Notes under the pieces: generated by a model
Databases searched by the model: none
Told to the model about the DNA's origin: nothing
The model's input: only the letters and a program-made list of their open reading frames with translations
Origin: Trichinella spiralis
Lineage: Eukaryota > Nematoda > Enoplea > Trichinellida > Trichinellidae
Assembly: GCA_000181795.3 (NCBI GenBank)
Contig: CM012953.1
Span: 18,153,862-18,217,861 of the forward strand
Direction of reading: 5' to 3'
DNA length: 64,000 nt
Made by a program: the position numbers and the translations under genes
Shown: piece after piece, positions 48,499 to 61,000 of the stretch
How positions within the stretch are numbered: position 1 is the stretch's first letter
Layout of the letters: every line of letters starts with the position of its first letter

Positions 48499-50495
48499 CT
48501 TTCTTTCTGCTATATTAACGTGTTTTCATGTCACATCAGTATCAGTGAATAATTGTAAATTTAGAATCATATTTGTATGAAATGTTATTTTTTTGTAAAT
48601 GTTTCCACTGATATAATACTGTAAATAAATATTTTTAATAAAATTAAAGCGAAATAAATAATAATTATAAAAGAAATAGTTTTACTTTTGAAACATATAA
48701 AATTATACTTTTATTTGGAAAACATCTTGCAAAATACTTCAATATATTGGCAGTTATGGCTCATTTTTCGTTAATTCAAAATTATGTATTCGTTTCAGTT
48801 TTCAACTAATGTCTTTCTTCGGGTAATGTAATTCAAACCGGAAATCTTCAGTGAATTGGATAATTTGTTGGTTTCTGTTGATAATAGTGAGTTGTAGTAT
48901 TAAAAGTAAGGATTTTTAGTTGTTTTTCATACCAACGTATTTTCGTTGTAGAGAACAATTAATTTGAAATTATTAATTTTTAATTGAATATTTGTTTCAT
49001 TTACATATTACTTTTCGCTTTAAATCGTATGCATTGTAATGCATGACAATATAGATTAATATTGGTTAAATTCAACCGACTTTTAGAACTTACATTAGGT
49101 TTGCTTTGGCAATAACTTTCAAGTTTGGCTTTGAATTTAACAGCGTTGATTCATATGTTATGGATATCTTTTATCAAAGGTTGCAATTGCTTAGTTCCTA
49201 AAGTTGCGGCTTATACATGAAGAATCTCCAAAGTGCAACATATCTTTGTTAATATGCTTTTCTGTAATTGAAAAGGTAAGCATTTTGTTGTATAAAAGTA
49301 TTGCTGTTTGAACTGTTGATTAATGTAAGCTAAGTATATTTCAGTCAACTGAATCAACTAAATTTTTTCAAGTTTTGTTTTTTTGAATTTATGTAATTTT
49401 CACTACAAGAACATACAAATCCATGTGTAGAATTCGCAAAACGTTTTTTTGCTGCTTGCATGTGCATTTCAAATATTGAAATCAAAGGCGAATTTCATAA
49501 CTACTTACTTGAGTTAGAATATGTAATATTTTAATTTTAAATGTCATTACAGAGAGATTGTTATAAATGTAGTCAGTGAAAATATTAGCGGAGCAAAAGC
49601 CAAAAAGTAAAATTATGTAATATTACTACAACTACTAATTTAAAAAACACTAAATTGCACGGACAGGTAATGGACAAAAGATTCGACATTATCAGCATGC
49701 AATCCATACAAACTAATAATCAAAACGTCACCGTTCTTTGTTGCTTATGTAATTTGCATATTGTTATAATTTTTATGCTAATTTCTATGTATTTTGTCGT
49801 TGCTAATATAGTCTCAAAGATTTATAAAAATGATTTGTGTCTAAGTAATTTTTCAAAGCGCAGCGTTGACAAATGCAGAAATTCGACTAAAAATGGCTCC
49901 AGTATGGCCAGCAAAACATTTTGCTAAGATAGCAGTGTCAGAGTAATGCTTTCATGAAAAGAAGAAGAAAGAGAAGAAGCAAGTTGCCAGTAAAACTATT
50001 TGTTTATGTTGATCACATGTATACTTTCTTACATTCCTCGAATTCAATGTTAGAATTTTAATATCCTCTGTGATTCAAATTTTACAATTTGTTTTTATTT
50101 AAAAAATTTCAGTTAGTCCATTTCTCAACATTTTTGTACACTTATTCATCAGTTCTCATTTAATGATGTTTTTTAAATGTTTTATGTATTACATGTATCA
50201 AAAGTATGAGCATGCGTATTTGGATATTCAGCATGAATATAAATGATTTTTATTTCATTAACTACCCAGTAAATGCTAAAATATTTATGTATTCATGGAT
50301 TTATTCTCCATTATTGTAGCATATTGATGTCGCAATTTATATTTTGCTTTAGGAATTAAAAAAAAATTTTATTTTTTTTACAAGTGCTTCCATTTCTTAT
50401 AGTATTAATATGAATAAAAATGTGTTCACTAGTTTGGAATGTTTACAGTTTTTTGCTTTTAATATACACGCTTATAATTTTATTCCGCACCATCT

Positions 50496-50650
50496 GAGGT
50501 GCTAAATAAATTGCTTACTTATAAATGAATAGTCAGTGTGCTTTCGGTCAGGTAGATGTGACCGCTGGTTATTAAACATACTGACAAACTAATGATGACT
50601 GCAGGTCACGTTGAGAATTCGAACTAGTGACCAGGTGATGGTATTTTGCC
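50496..50650 (-). repeat. Possible tRNA-derived SINE-like element (copy 2)
   Basis: Same A-box-like and B-box-like strings as at 38.9 kb, differing by only one or two bases. It is present because the whole segment is duplicated, not because of a separate insertion. Confidence 0.4.
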
Positions 50651-52498
50651 ATCCCACTTCAAGTTCTATGAATTGAAATGAATTATTTAATAAAATGTTT
50701 TTAAATTAAATTAAAATAATTCTGCACATTTGTGCATGAATAATTTTACTTGTTGAATTTAACACTGCATTTTCAATTTCATCAATATGAGAATACATTC
50801 ACTGTTAAATGATCATTTATTACATATTTGCAAGGTCTACGGTTAAACTTTTGTGCTTGCTTATCATTATTATGTAATATTTACAAAAACTGTTTTTATA
50901 ATTAGTTCCATATATTTATAAAAATGAATAAATATGGAATTAATGTAAAATATCTGCAACTTTAAATTGGAGAAGTGCCAAACGCATTATTAAATAGATT
51001 AAAGAATATTTTTTAAATTTCATGACTTTACTAATGTTCTCAATTTCAGTTGAAATGAATGAGACCTAAATCATGGGATGTTCTTCTAACAGCACACTCT
51101 GGTTCTGATTTTAAGCTCATCTATTAATGTCAGTTTGGTCAAATGAGCATCAATATTGATAATGAATTTCAAACTTCAGGTTACGTGTACTGCCTGCCCT
51201 ATGTGGTCACTATCGCCACGTATAGCAGTGAAAATTATTAATTGTATTCCATTTAATTTTTGCAAAGATGCCTTTTTGAAATTAAATTAAATTTTTTGAT
51301 TTTTTTAAAAGTATAATAAAAAAATTTAAAATATGATTTGCTGATTTGCAATTTGCAACGCAATGCTTAAGATGAATATTTATTCAAGTTTTTATTTTAT
51401 CTTTTTAACACTCGTTCTAAACATCACAATATCATTCTGTAATTTTATTACTTTCAATTATTTAGTTCATGCAACTTTATAAACATGCTTTTCATACGCT
51501 GAGCTGCTATCATGCTATGCGACTTAACATGTTTTCACTTATCTGAATGTAAAAATTTGTTATTACATAAAATTGAGAGTTTCATTATTAAATTTAGAAT
51601 TTGGTAATAATATCAGCTTAGTAGTAGTTCAGTATCAACAAATAGCTCAGTCTTCTACGATACACTTTTACTGCAATTCAGCTGAAATATGTGCACACAC
51701 ATCAGTATATGAGGTGCATTCAGCAACTGTATTCCATTTCTGAAGTTCTAGGCAGCTCTACTCATTTGGCTAAATGGTGCAATAACTTATAGAAGAACAG
51801 CATTGCAGTTTTCTACTATTTTATAAAGCTTTTAACCCTTTTAAATGGACGTTAGTGCTCTTGCTTATATTATGTATTTTTTAAAGAGCAATCTTTTCAT
51901 TCTGCACTCATTTTTGTTAGAAACAAATATGCGTATGCTAAACAACCATCTTTTTAATCATTGAAATTACCACATTATTTCTAACTTTGTGGCACGAGGA
52001 AACAGGAGTCACTCAGGAATGTCACATCGCACCTATACCCCCGCTTTACGCTGGTAAAGAGCTTTCAGTTTGACATTCTACAGCTACATTATGCACAACA
52101 GCTTGTGCAAATTGAAAGGAGCATTTTTTTAATGATGTTCTGTGCAGATGGAATTGGGGCTGTTTCAAAATTACATGTAATTTTTTTCATGCCGACTTTA
52201 GGTGTAGTGCATTAAAAAAATATAAAAGCACATTGAAAAGAATGTGCTTTTTGAACTTCAATAAACAAACGCCAAAATTTACGGTGCAAAAGTCATTAAC
52301 CGTGAACAATTGCTAAAATGAATTCACTGTTGCTTTTAAACTTACGTTTCACTATGCTGTGCGCATGCAAGTTGATAATTTCAAATTCTCATACATGTAG
52401 AACATTGATTTATTGTTGAAGGATGTTGCAGGATCATCTGATATTGTCAAATCTGAAAAAGATAGGAATAGAGTTTTGGCTTTGGCTTTCCTGCGTTC

Positions 52499-52660
52499 AT
52501 GATGCCCAGATCAGAAAATGATTTCTTGGCCTCTTCATCTCAAACAGATGCTATATTGCTACGTAGGGTAGCTTTTGCCGGTGTTTTGGCTCAGGTTCGC
52601 ATCAGTTTGGTACTTGCCTTTTGTGTTACATCGATATTCAGAATAAATATTCTACTTTGA
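52499..52660 (+). CDS. Possible small exon, cuticle-collagen N-terminus-like (copy 2)
   Basis: Same 53-codon frame as 40829-40990. Changes are M10L, one L to S in the hydrophobic tail, and three synonymous substitutions. No Gly-X-Y coding sequence lies nearby. Confidence 0.25.
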   Translation: MMPRSENDFLASSSQTDAILLRRVAFAGVLAQVRISLVLAFCVTSIFRINILL

Positions 52661-55106
52661 CATACCAAAAATCTGTAGACATGTTCTGTAATACTGAAAT
52701 CCAGTATGCTGCGACTGCATTATTGCTTCCCTTCAGTCTGCATGATGTGACTATTTCCTTTTGTGCATTGGTTAAAAAACATCCGTACGGCTTTGAATAA
52801 GTAAAAAGTTAACCACAAAAAAATAAAGCAAAACCTCGTAAAACTTTGAATGTATACTCCACGACAAAATTAATTTCAAGATAATTAGTTCAGGAGCTTG
52901 ACCAGAAAGATCTGTCGAAACTTAAAGTGAAATATCATTCTGAAAAATAGGCAAAAATTGAAAGTTAAAAATACAAAATCCTGCACTTGTAACTTTATTG
53001 ATTTGCATTTTAAAATTCAATTTTCAAAATTCTCTTTATTGTCCTGAGCAAAGTGAAACAGTCAATCGGTGTTTTCTGATTATTGAATTTCACACACAAT
53101 GTGGCGTTACTGATCTCTGTTGGTGTCACTATTGGTAAGCCGAGTTAAAATTATTTTTGTTAACCTTAATTCATCAAAGTGACGCTGATTGATGAGCTTG
53201 GACTCTTGCAGTGCGCCGTTAGGAGAACATCCCTGAATTATTTTGTTAGCTGCCAGTGACAATGACATTGGCATCCTATTTAGGTCACTGCTGTGTGAAT
53301 GATGACCTAAATTTTATATTCAAACTCATGTAAATGAGATCACAATTCTTCATGTTTATTGCTGGTTTTGGAAGTGCTACTTTGTTTCGAAACGTTTAAT
53401 GTAAATATGATGTTCATATCTTATTACTCTTTGTTATTAATATTAGGAACGTCTGTTCAAAAAGGTAATTTTTTCTTTACATGTATTTTCCATCAAATTT
53501 AGTTCATTTTTAAGAGAAATTAATATTATTTAATTAATTAATTAATTTAAATAATATTCAATAAATAATAATCATTTTAATGATAATAATAATGTTATTA
53601 GTAAAATCTTTAATGAATATAAATTTCATCTTTGCAGTTTTGTTTCAATTAGCAGCTAGTATTTACTGAATATTCAACATAAGCTGCCCAGAAAAGTTAT
53701 ACATTGAAAATCAAATTGTATTTGGTATTATGACAAGAATGCGTTTATTTGTGTTTGCTGAATTTTAAAATTAAAGCGCCAATCTTTTGTAAAGTATATA
53801 AACAAAAGATTTCAAAATGCTAAGGCAAACATTACATGCAGGTTAATACATTTTAATAAAATTACTTGTAATAATTTGTTTTGTTTAAATGTATACAATG
53901 CTATCTGTTGCTTTGGAGTTTAATGTAAAATCTTTGGTCATATGTGAGCAGCATACAAGTGGCAAAAAATGTTTGCCATGTAATATCTGATGTAAATAGA
54001 GTTTGCAAATTTACTATTTATTGCACTGTTAAGATTATGCTTTCTTACATAATTAAATTTATTTGAAGATTTAATTAAAATTGCAGCAGCGCATTCAAAT
54101 TTTTCTTAAAGTTGAAAAAGAATAATTTCATATCAAATTAGTGACGATTGAAAGTTGAAAATGAATATTATATGAAATGATATTATATGAAATATATTTA
54201 AATATCAGCATTTGAAAAAATAATACGCATTCAATAATTAAGCTCAAAGCTGTGAAACACGAATGATAAAAAAATTTAATGACTAAAATAATTAACTGTT
54301 TGATGAAATTATGAAAGACGCAATGACAGCGAAGAGAAAGCTATTAAAAATTCAATTTCTAAAAGTTACAAGCAAAAGTATTATTTAAATTATTTATTTG
54401 TGTTTTAGTTTATTAAATTGGCGTAAATTAAATTTACTTGGTGACTAACAGTATGCCGAGTGCTCAAAACCGTATTTATTTTGTTGAGCTACCGGTAGGG
54501 TATATTTATTTATTTGGAAGTAGTAAATTAATAATTTATTTATTGAGGACAGTAAGTCAACGGAAGTTATAGTTGCTTTCACGCACATATGGGCATGCAT
54601 ATTGTGAATGAAATAAAACAGTTGAATTTTTTAGTAACAGTTAATGAATGCGCGCTTTATTTTACTTTAAACAAATGTGATATTTGCAAATTTAAAAATG
54701 TTGATTTGACGTTTGTTTAGCTAGATATTAAAATATTTTCATTCAATTTCAATTTTATTCCTGCATTTTAAGGCAATATGTTTTCTAAAACAGAGCGAAA
54801 TGCTGAATAAAGTAGCAAAAATTTCAGCTTTGAAAGTCCATTTGAAATTTATGATACGTATATTGCTGTGTTGTGTTAATGAAAACTGTAAACGTCAGTG
54901 CAAACTGCCTATATTTTCGAAAATGAAGCTACCATGTCAGTTGCTTTTGTTTTTTTGCCATTGTGAATAGAATATTTTACATTGAAATATGTGAAAAATA
55001 TTTTTAAAGTATCAAGAAACGTTACTATTTTAATAATTTTGAATTAATTGCTATCATTAAAAATTTCAACGAAACTTTACATTTATCTCTAATAAAACTT
55101 TCCAAA

Positions 55107-57664
55107 ATGAAGAATAATCTTCAGCTAAATTTAATTTCAACTTTATTATTTATTTATTTTACTTTCAAAAACCTTTTTCTTTTAAACAAATGTCAAAACT
55201 GCTTCAAATTTGCTTGACAAATTGTAAAATTGTTTAGCTTTGTGCCGAATGCAAATGAAGCAGCCCTACGTTACGATACCTCCCGGACCTGAGGGAAAAC
55301 CTCTGCTGCGAGCCCATTTGCACAAGCAGGCAAAACTTGCTTTATTAAATTTGATCGCTTCAAAACAAACTGAACATATTGATGAATTTGAAAAAGTTCG
55401 ATTTTCCGATTGCACTTTCAATGCCAATACAGCAGAAGAATATGCAGAATGCATGCTGCCATATATAATACAAAACATACCTCAGTCGAATACCAAAATT
55501 AAATCGTCTGCTAAATCACAAAATGTTTCTACGGTTGCATCCATTAACGAAACCTGGATAGGATCTTTCAAGGTAATTTTTCGCAGTTTTTAAATGCTAC
55601 GTTTTAAGCTTTGCTTCAATTAAACGGAAGTTCACTTAAATCAATAATGCATTAATTAAAGATATAATGTTCGGTAAAATGCATGTGCAATAAATATTGA
55701 ATGCAACAAACAAATGGATAGATGTTTAATATTTTTAAAATTGCATGTCTATATGTTCAAAGCAATAGAGGGAAATATTAGGTGTTGAAATTTTTTCCAA
55801 ATAGATCAAATTTTCCAAGAATCGTTTTAAAAATTTGCATTTTATTCATTGCAGATAATAAGTAAATAGTTGTAAATAAGTAAATAAATGGAATAATTTT
55901 GAAATTCAAAAAAGGTCGTATTCATTAAATATAATTTATGCTAAAAAGTTCAAGCTAAATGCCTTATGAATCATTTTAAAAATTAAGCTAAAGCGACGCT
56001 TTCCTCGACAAGTGACATTGGCGAGCAAACAGCTACAGCAAATGGAAGCGATGAATCGATTTGCTGTGAAAAAATTTACCGAAGAAGCTGAAAACCATCG
56101 GTTGTTAAAAGTGCTAACAAGCCTTACGCAGAAGTTGAGCTTGCATTCACCAGCTTCTGAAGTACTGCGTTCTGTGAAAGAAAAAATGAACATAAGCGAT
56201 ACGAAAATTATCAGTGAACCGGAACGACGCCAAAAATTAATACGTCTGACGAAACGACTCTTGAGTGGTAATATTAATGATGATTCAGAGTCAGAATTAT
56301 TTGGATGGAATTATTTGCGCAAAGCGATCACTGACACGGAAAAACTGATCACCAATGCCGTTACAAACGGAAATCCACTAACCCTACCAAAATGGCAATA
56401 CGACATGATGCAACTAGTTAAAGGTATGATCGTGAGCACATTAAAAGACAATTCTACGGAATCCCCTCCGACACGATTACTGTCACCAAGAATCTTGTCT
56501 ATTACTCCATATCAACGGGACATGATCAACTTGCTTTCGCCTGATCTTTTCAGTTTATTCGAAAACGATGATCCAAACAATCTGCTGCCCCTTCCGCAGC
56601 TTTTCCAATCAATGCACAAAGCGGATCAAGAAGTACTGATCGAAATGATCATGGATGTGACCGGTGCTGGTGATATTCTTTCGCTGCAAGATGAAATAAT
56701 GCCAAATCAGCCGAGAACACTGTTAGAAACTTTGGAATTATTTTCCAAGCCAGTCGGAGAATATTTGCTAGAAGACACCCCTGAGGCACATCTGATACCA
56801 GAAACAAAAAAGGTGTTCAAACGTTTGGAAAAAAGTTTAACCCAAGATCAGCACAACGATATGACCAATGATGGTTTTGCCTTTCTGGAGGAACAGCAGT
56901 TGGATCTACTGTATGGAGATGAAAATCCGTTCAACATCACTAGCTTAAAGTTTGACAAAAAACTGTACCTGAAGTTGAACAAAACAGAACGTCGGATTGC
57001 TTTGATGAATCATATCAGTAAAATGGGCGAAAAATCTAGAATGAAAAGAAGCTTCATTTTGGAGCCAATATTTCTGAAAAAAGTTCACCTAGCACCGAGT
57101 GCTCGTGCTCCTGTAATTCTAAGTCCGATTCTGCTGTCGACGGCTGTTTTATCGCCCGCAGTACTTGGACCGATCATATTATCGCCTTTCGCGCTCGGTA
57201 CGCTGACATTGTCGCCCAAAGTGATCAGTTCTGCAATACTTTCGCCTGTGGTGATGTTTCCGCTAATCATTTCGCCACTTGTGCTTTGTCCGATCATTCT
57301 CAACCCTTTCATTCTCAATCCGATAGTTTTGTCGCCCAACGTGTTAAATCCCATCATAATGTCCCCAAGCGCGCTGACACCTCTTATACTTAGTCCTTTT
57401 GTTCTCAGTCCATTCATTCTGTCTGGAGCCACAACTTCAGCTGTCATACTGACACCTCGAGTTTTGTCACCGTTAATCAAAACGCCATTGACAAACTTTG
57501 CTCTCGTCTGCTCACCAGCTGTATTGTCAAGAAAAAAACGTGCTTTGCAGGATAAAAAACAACGAAAAATGAAAAAATATCCAACTCTACGTCATTTATC
57601 ATTTCAACGACGTTACCGGACGTCAAAGGCAAGAAAACTTACCAGTAGCCCCATCGAGTACTAG
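55107..57664 (+). CDS. mlt-10-like: MLT-10-like moulting protein (complete copy)
   Basis: Exons 55107-55191 (tentative, weak GTCAAA donor), 55238-55572 and 55988-57664 join in phase to about 698 aa. Order: hydrophobic N-terminal signal-like segment; exon 2 with LCRMQMKQPYVTIPPGPEGK; exon 3 with the moulting-cycle (DUF644) domain including ILSITPYQRDMINLLSPDLF; a dibasic stretch (SRMKRSF); a tract of about 27 hydrophobic pentads of the form xxLSP (57113-57526); and a very basic tail after RKKR. This matches MLT-10 family architecture (DUF644 plus proline-rich repeats). In C. elegans these are secreted proteins of the hypodermis needed for normal moulting. AATAAA is at 57799-57804. If only exon 3 is considered, the call still stands. 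Confidence 0.88.
57113..57526 (+). repeat. Coding pentapeptide tract xxLSP, ~27 units
   Basis: Five-residue units with a hydrophobic pair, then L/M/I-S/N/G-P: VILSP, AVLSP, IILSP, LTLSP, AILSP, LIISP, IILNP, IVLSP, LILSP, FVLSP, VILTP. The DNA shows a 15-base periodicity but the units are well diverged, so the repeat is old and kept at the protein level. The periodicity also opens a long antisense frame (57085-57480, minus), an artefact of the codon pattern. Confidence 0.9.
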
Positions 57665-58085
57665 CAATCATCGACAATTGCATGACGTTATCATCTGTAT
57701 TCCATGCACATCTCTTCTACAGGACTGAACAAAACGAACAAATTGTCGCTCTGAATACTTTGATCTTACCTTCTTCTCATTTTTTGAATTCTTCCCACAA
57801 TAAAACATTCCATACAGCCCATCGTTGTACCATGTATTCCGTTGATTGAATAAATATGAAAATTGTCATTGTAAACTTTCAACGCTCACAGAACCAAAAA
57901 TTAAACTTTCCCAATTGTTTCATGTAATTATTTCAGTGTAAAAATGTATTTCGCAATGTGATAAAAAAAATTAACCACTTCATTTTATCATACAAATGAA
58001 AAAAATACCTTCAAAAAATTGAAACATAAATTCATCATTAGAAGAAAACTTGTTTTTTTTAATAAACGAACGAGTAAAAAAATAT
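57665..58085. other. Convergent 3' ends (MLT-10-like and TPR-like)
   Basis: 420-base spacer with AATAAA at 57799-57804 on the plus strand and a second near 57849. It separates two convergent genes. Confidence 0.6.
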
Positions 58086-61000
58086 CTAATGAGGAAAACG
58101 CCTAGGAGTTCTTTTGCGTGGACGACCCCTAGCACGGCCCCTCGGTGATCGCTCCAACTGTTGTTCATCGGTCGATTCCCAGACAATTGGACGTCGTCTA
58201 GAATTGCGATTGGTGTCCAAAGTTGGACTTTGCAGTTGCTGATTTGCAACAGCATTAGCCATCATTTCTTGGGCAACACTCGTCTGTGGAGCCGCATGAA
58301 CGCCTATTCCTCTGACACGACCGGTCCCATGTCGCAACGATGCTGGATCACAAGGAACCAACTGCACTGAGACTAAGTTACTGTCTGTAAGTAAAAAAGC
58401 AAATTCAAAACTGATAAAGAAAAACATGCAAACATTACATTTAAAAAAAGTTTGACAATCTGCATTACTATTCAGTAATAATCAATCGATTAATATTAGC
58501 AACAAAATTACAAAACAAAGACACTTTCTACAAAGTAGACCATTTATAATTAATTATTATAATCCATTTCATACATTAGTATTTGCAATTCTTTACACAA
58601 ATGTACTTATTTATTGCATTTACGAATGTTACAATTTCTTACAATTTCTAACAGGACGCCGAAGTGTTGGCGGTGGTAGATCTGAAGGCTAAAAATTATA
58701 TTTATCAAATTAGAAAATCAACAAATCAAATCAAATCAAAAATGCTAAACAATTAAAAAATGTCATACTTGCAATGGATTAAGCAATTCTATTCCAGGAT
58801 GAAATGGCACAGCTGGAACTATTGAGCATAAAACTATTTAGTATCAAAATAGACAATTTTGATTCTTATTACCAGGATGAAAGTTTCTACCAATCAATTG
58901 AACAGGCTGCAATAAGCATTCTGGTGACAGTAGTGAGGGTATGTTAGATTTCTGCTTGTGCGAAGTAATAACTTGTGTACGTGACCAAGTGGAACCTAAG
59001 TACAACTTTTATTCTATCATGGGACAATCAATCAAATGGAAAATAATTCTGAATAAAATCATCCAAATTATTACTATTCATAAATCCACAAAACTACAAA
59101 TTAAACTGGCAATTTTAACTACAATTAATTGCATATGGTTGAAATAAAAGTGACTCGTCAATTGATATAGCACAAGATATGCGATGCGGTAAAAGATATG
59201 AACAACTGAAAACGCAGCAAACAATAAACGTTATCCACAAACCAACGCAACATCATTCTGTTTGCTCTCCGTAAATAAATAAATGAAATGCACAATTATC
59301 GGCGATAAAACCAAAAGATATGAACATTTAAAAAATGCATAATTTACCATTATCAACTTCCGTTTGGTTTGAATTTTTAGTTGTTTTTTTAAATTAATTC
59401 CCTGTTAACATTAAAATGTTGAATTTTGATGTTTGTGTACACAGAAAATGCAAGCGAACGTCGTTCAGATAAATTTAAAATTCAAAATAAATTTCTACCA
59501 AAAAACAACATAAAAAATTAATAAATGACTTTCTAAATTCATCTGCTGATTTGCCTACTTTTAAATACAATCATTTAATTTCTATTAAACCAATTTAATA
59601 CTTGAAAAGGAAAATAATTTCTGATAAAAGTCTGCTGAATTAATAATTAATGCAGAAATAGAATAATGAACATAGAAAAATTACCCCCTTTTTCAGAATT
59701 CACTTGTACAGTTCAAGAATATAATTAATTATTGAAATAAGCATAAAAAGAACAATTTACCCGAGCTTGATGAAACAGCAACCGAAGCAGCAGTTTTGCG
59801 TTCGTTAAATTTTCCGGGTTTTTCTGTGAGAACGGGAGCCGGTTTAACGCTAACTACTGCAGTGGGTGAAGATTTCTTCGGAGATTGGTCATCACCGACT
59901 GAGTCGATATTCTTTGGCGCGGTTGGAACAGTCGACTGTTCCTCTTCCATTGGATGTTCGTCGACACGAGATGGTGATGACGATTGCGGGATATCGTTGC
60001 CAGTGGTTTCTGGCAACGATTTATCCGCTTCTTCGGCAAGTTCGCATCCGTGAACCACTTCCATTTCACCACAAACCTGGTCACCGCTTTTTCCCATCAA
60101 TTCGCTTATTTTCTGCTCGGCACAATTCAACAAGCCTGTGAGTTGCTTTTCAGCTTCAACACGACTAGCCAGTTCCGTTCTGACGCTTCTCAACGTCTGG
60201 TAGAGTCTTTCTCTGGCCATGTGCATCTGAATGTTGGTCAATTCTTCAAATCGCTGATCCAGCAGCGAAAATTTACCATCCAATTCAGTGTCAGTAATTT
60301 CCAACTTTTTCAAAAATGAACGCATCCCTTCCGTCAATAACAAAAGACAACGCTTTCCGGCACCAAGCCGTCGACATTTCTTCTCCGCTTTGGCCAACGC
60401 CCCTTTGCAAAACTGCAAACTACGTTTCAAAGCATTGCGCCGACACTGGGCATAAAAGGCTGTGTTGGAATATTGACGCAGACGATCCAAACGACTGATC
60501 AGTGCCACTTCCAGCTGTCGTTGGGATTCCAGCTGCGCTTCCAAATGAGCAACCATTGCCTGAGATTTGATCAGCTGTTGCTTCAATATCGGCTCGTTTT
60601 GAGACTTTTCCATATATGACGAAGCATCCGCTTCCACATCCAACGAAATCACTCCGATGAACTGCTCCAACTGGGATTCGGCATCTTGACGGCGTTTCAC
60701 TTCGATAGAACAATCCGTACGAGCCTCTTGCAACGCCATCTCGGTGTCGAACAGCGCCTTCTGCTTCACTGCCAGTTGTCGTTCGAGTTCCGGCAGAAGA
60801 CGATTCATGTGAATTTCGTTCTTCTCATATTCACGTAACTTGCGTTGAAAATGATCCCTGAGCGTCTTCTTTTCCCTCTTCCAGCTGGCAGTGTGGCTTT
60901 GAATTTTCTCCCCTGACAATTGCAAAGCATTCTTCAGTTGGACAATTTTGCACTTCGATGCGACCAATTTCCGCTTCAACCGTGACAACTGCGCGCACTG

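Larger units (their letters stand above)
48499..55106. other. Intergenic region, copy 2 of 36824-43437
   Basis: Mirrors copy 1, including the tRNA-related element (about 50496-50650, minus strand) and the small collagen-N-like frame at 52499-52660. A 90-codon frame at 49655-49927 is open here but interrupted in copy 1, so it is not taken as a gene. Confidence 0.6.
45891..57535. repeat. 11.66-kb duplicated segment, copy 2 (right contig start)
   Basis: Begins inside what is MRPL27 intron 2 in copy 1 (aligns from 34221) and shows extra A/T bases in homopolymers over its first ~65 bases. It then tracks copy 1 at about 98-99% identity to the end of copy 1, and continues as unique DNA. Confidence 0.97.

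Noticed and set aside
49655-49927. 90-codon frame in copy 2 with a hydrophobic stretch
   Set aside because: The same place in copy 1 is interrupted by an indel and a stop, so the frame is not conserved even between near-identical copies.
57085-57480. Long antisense frame (and its partner at 45416-45826)
   Set aside because: It is the shadow of the 15-base coding periodicity of the xxLSP tract on the other strand.
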